Assembly: GCA_963277665.1 (NCBI GenBank)
Contig: OY728143.1
Coordinates: forward strand, 231,499,591-231,563,590
Reading direction: 5' to 3'
DNA: 64,000 nucleotides
Origin: Viscum album
Lineage: Eukaryota > Streptophyta > Magnoliopsida > Santalales > Viscaceae
Shown here: positions 62,364 through 64,000 of the stretch, piece by piece
Layout: each line of letters begins with the position of its first letter
How positions within the stretch are numbered: the first letter of the stretch is position 1
Notes under the pieces: model-generated
The model's database searches: none
Told to the model about the DNA's origin: nothing
Seen by the model: the letters and a program-made list of their open reading frames with translations, nothing else
Program-made: the position numbers and the translations under genes

Positions 62364-62960
62364 GGGATTTATGTCCCCATAAAGCTTCAACACACACTAA
62401 ATAAAACAAAGTGGTACTGATCATGCATTTGAGCCTTCTGCTCTCATGTGACCTCCTAGATATTCTCAAGCTACCAATGAAAGCACACCTATGTAATCGA
62501 CCATCCACATAGGACCCGCTCCTGTCGATCCTCAATCTCCACTTGAACCTCTGCAAATGTATCCCCATCATCGATGTCCATATCCCCATGATCGATGGTA
62601 TGGGTCGGGTTGAGCACGTATCTCCTCAGCTAAGATATGTGGGAGACGTCATGCACCTGGTGCAACTGTGGTGGATGGTCCCAATGGTAAACCACCTCAC
62701 CTACCCTATTGAGGACCCAAAAAGTGTCCTATGAACCTTGGAGATAACTTGCTACCTGAGCCAAATCTCTGTAAACCACGTCGAGGTGAGACCCGTAAGA
62801 AAACGTGGTCACCATCCTCAAACTCTAGTGGTCTCCGCCTCCTGTCAGCATAAGACTTTTGTCGGCTCTGAGCTGTCCTCATCTGCTCCTGGATGACCTG
62901 ATCCTTCTTTGGTCCTATAAGAGCTACTACGATTTCTTCTTTGATGATAAGAGAAATATG
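62364..62960 (-). pseudogene. Chromovirus integrase C-terminus and chromodomain-like tail
   Basis: Minus strand: KKDQVIQEQMR, TAQSRQKSYADRRRRPLEFE, DGDHVFLRVSP, KLSPRFIGHF, VVYHWDHPPQLHQVHDVSHIS, LRRYVLNPTHT, then VQVEIEDRQER and EQKAQMHDQYHF. These match the integrase tail and the following chromodomain segment of Tekay/Del elements. Frameshifts occur near 62780 and 62680, and stops near 62630 and 62440. The chromodomain is known to help target insertion into heterochromatin; this copy is broken. Confidence 0.85.
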
Positions 62961-63380
62961 GTTTCATCCCATTGATGAACCACATTATTTTCTTAATACA
63001 GTCAATGCTAACAAAAATGATACTAATCCGTGCCATTGATGACATCGTAAGGCCTCAACACTACTTCCAAGAGATAAAACCATTACTCTCGCCTCCAAGG
63101 GTTGAGTCACACGATCAGCATCAGTGTGTGGTCACTGGGTCTCCTCTAGTATAAATCTCAAAAGTGAGGGTCAAGTCAACAGTTTAAACCAGAACCTCAT
63201 AGTACACAAAAAGAGAGGAAGAAAACATCACAAGGAAAAGTGTATTTTATTACTGTAGCTTAAGTACAAAGACACACTAAAACCACAAATAATAGCAAAG
63301 ACAACAAGGAAACTAGAAGCACCAAGATGAAAGGCCACATGCCTAGAACTAGGCTCGTTCTTTTCCTCTTGCTTCCGGAG
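62960..63380. other. Junction between chromovirus integrase and gag, nothing recognised
   Basis: About 400 bp without a recognised domain. It should hold RT and RNase H in a full element, so a large deletion, or a different insertion, has brought gag next to the integrase end. Confidence 0.5.
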
Positions 63381-64000
63381 CACTATAGTCGTATGCTTCA
63401 GCTTCCTGAAGCTGAGCTCTCCCATGTCCACCTATTCCCTGCGGTCGGGGTGGAACTCCTGGTGGTGGTGGTGGAAACACCTAGAAGCGTCGTCCACCTC
63501 CAGCTGCACGGCCAGATCCCCTTCCTCGGTCTCCTGCTCCTTACGATCTGCCTCGATCGAACATCTACCTCTGCCTGGGAGGTCCTTCGTTTATCTACTG
63601 GTCATATGTATGGCAGGTCGGATAGTCACATGCCATGTGACCAAACCCTCCGTATGAGTAACACTTTCCGCTCCTGGTAAGTCATTTTCCACCCCGGGTG
63701 CCTCTCACAGACGATCCTATATCATGCGGTTGACCACCTATAGTTCTGGTTCTCTTGGACCTCTATGTCATCTGTCTACTGCCCACTGTAGAAGTCTCTG
63801 CCGCAGCCAGCTAGTGGTGGGTACTGCTGCTTGAGACTGATCAACAAAGAAACTCTCTACTATGAGGGCTCGCTCCAACACCCCTCTCGGTGTCGGGATG
63901 CTGTGAGGAACAAATGAAGCTCTATTCTCTCACCTGATCCCCTACTCGAAGGTTCTGGCCCTAAAGAACGGGTCCCATACCATATCTGTGGAGTAGCGTG
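63380..64000 (-). pseudogene. Chromovirus gag C-terminal half with damaged zinc knuckle
   Basis: Minus strand: TPRGVLERALIVESFFVDQS, AAVPTTSWLRQRL, then a zinc knuckle CYSYGGFGHMACDYPTC near 63650-63600 in which the second and last Cys of CX2CX4HX4C are Tyr, and an Arg/Gly-rich tail (RGRGRCSIEADRK). This is the gag end of a Tekay/Del-type element. Stops and frame changes occur throughout. The N-terminal half lies right of the window. Confidence 0.7.

Larger units (their letters stand above)
58838..64000 (-). mobile_element. Tekay/Del-type chromovirus (Ty3/gypsy), 3' part, continues right
   Basis: A 3512-bp LTR (58838-62349) is followed rightwards by a polypurine tract, the integrase C-terminus with chromodomain-like tail, and gag, all on the minus strand. 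RT, RNase H and most of integrase are missing between 62960 and 63380, so the internal region is deleted. The element lies inside the copia remnant. The 5' LTR is outside the window. Confidence 0.8.

Overview
The window looks like plant nuclear DNA, most likely from a flowering plant with a large, repeat-rich genome. It is AT-rich, has no dense gene content, and is built almost entirely of old, nested transposable elements of lineages found in land plants: Ty3 Tat, Athila and Tekay/Del-type chromovirus, Ty1/copia, and CACTA DNA transposons. The species cannot be told from the sequence. I see no intact host gene, no rRNA or true tRNA gene and no CRISPR array. Nearly every coding region is broken by stops and frameshifts.

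Layout. 1-550: two possible terminal exons of an unrecognised membrane protein gene. 580-3665: a tandem array of about 17 diverged units of about 180 bp, organised as four-unit (about 720 bp) higher-order repeats and flanked by two copies of the same intron/exon junction. 4035-4168: a CACTA remnant. 4365-9857: AT-rich DNA with local duplications and one broken minus-strand reading frame. 9858-34184: a Ty3/gypsy element of the Tat type in minus orientation. Its 5' LTR is on the right (30758-34184) and its 3' LTR on the left (9858-12790), with a polypurine tract at 12791-12805. Gag, protease, RT, two RNase H regions and integrase run right to left. On the opposite (plus) strand, between integrase and the 3' LTR, lies a six-exon plant mobile domain (PMD) gene with its own TATA-like box. 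A 1149-bp CACTA element sits in the 5' LTR, and an unidentified ~700-bp insertion with 10-bp flanking repeats sits in the 3' LTR.

34185-43864: AT-rich DNA holding a second, isolated PMD motif and short repeats. 43865-55204: an Athila-type Ty3 element in plus orientation with paired LTRs of about 1.5 kb, a tRNA-Asp-like primer site, gag, protease, RT, RNase H and integrase. A 1666-bp CACTA element with an AAT target duplication interrupts its gag region. 56657-58837: a broken Ty1/copia element. Its 3' part is cut by the 3512-bp LTR (58838-62349) of a minus-strand Tekay/Del-type chromovirus, whose integrase tail/chromodomain and gag fill the window to its right end.

The part most worth following up is the antisense, intron-containing PMD gene inside the Tat element. 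Its five GT-AG introns are all in phase 1, and it reads convergently with gag-pol from a TATA box just inside the 3' LTR. Other notable structures are the higher-order satellite array, tRNA-like modules repeated in tandem inside a CACTA element, and LTR repeats that each carry a hairpin with a compensatory base change.
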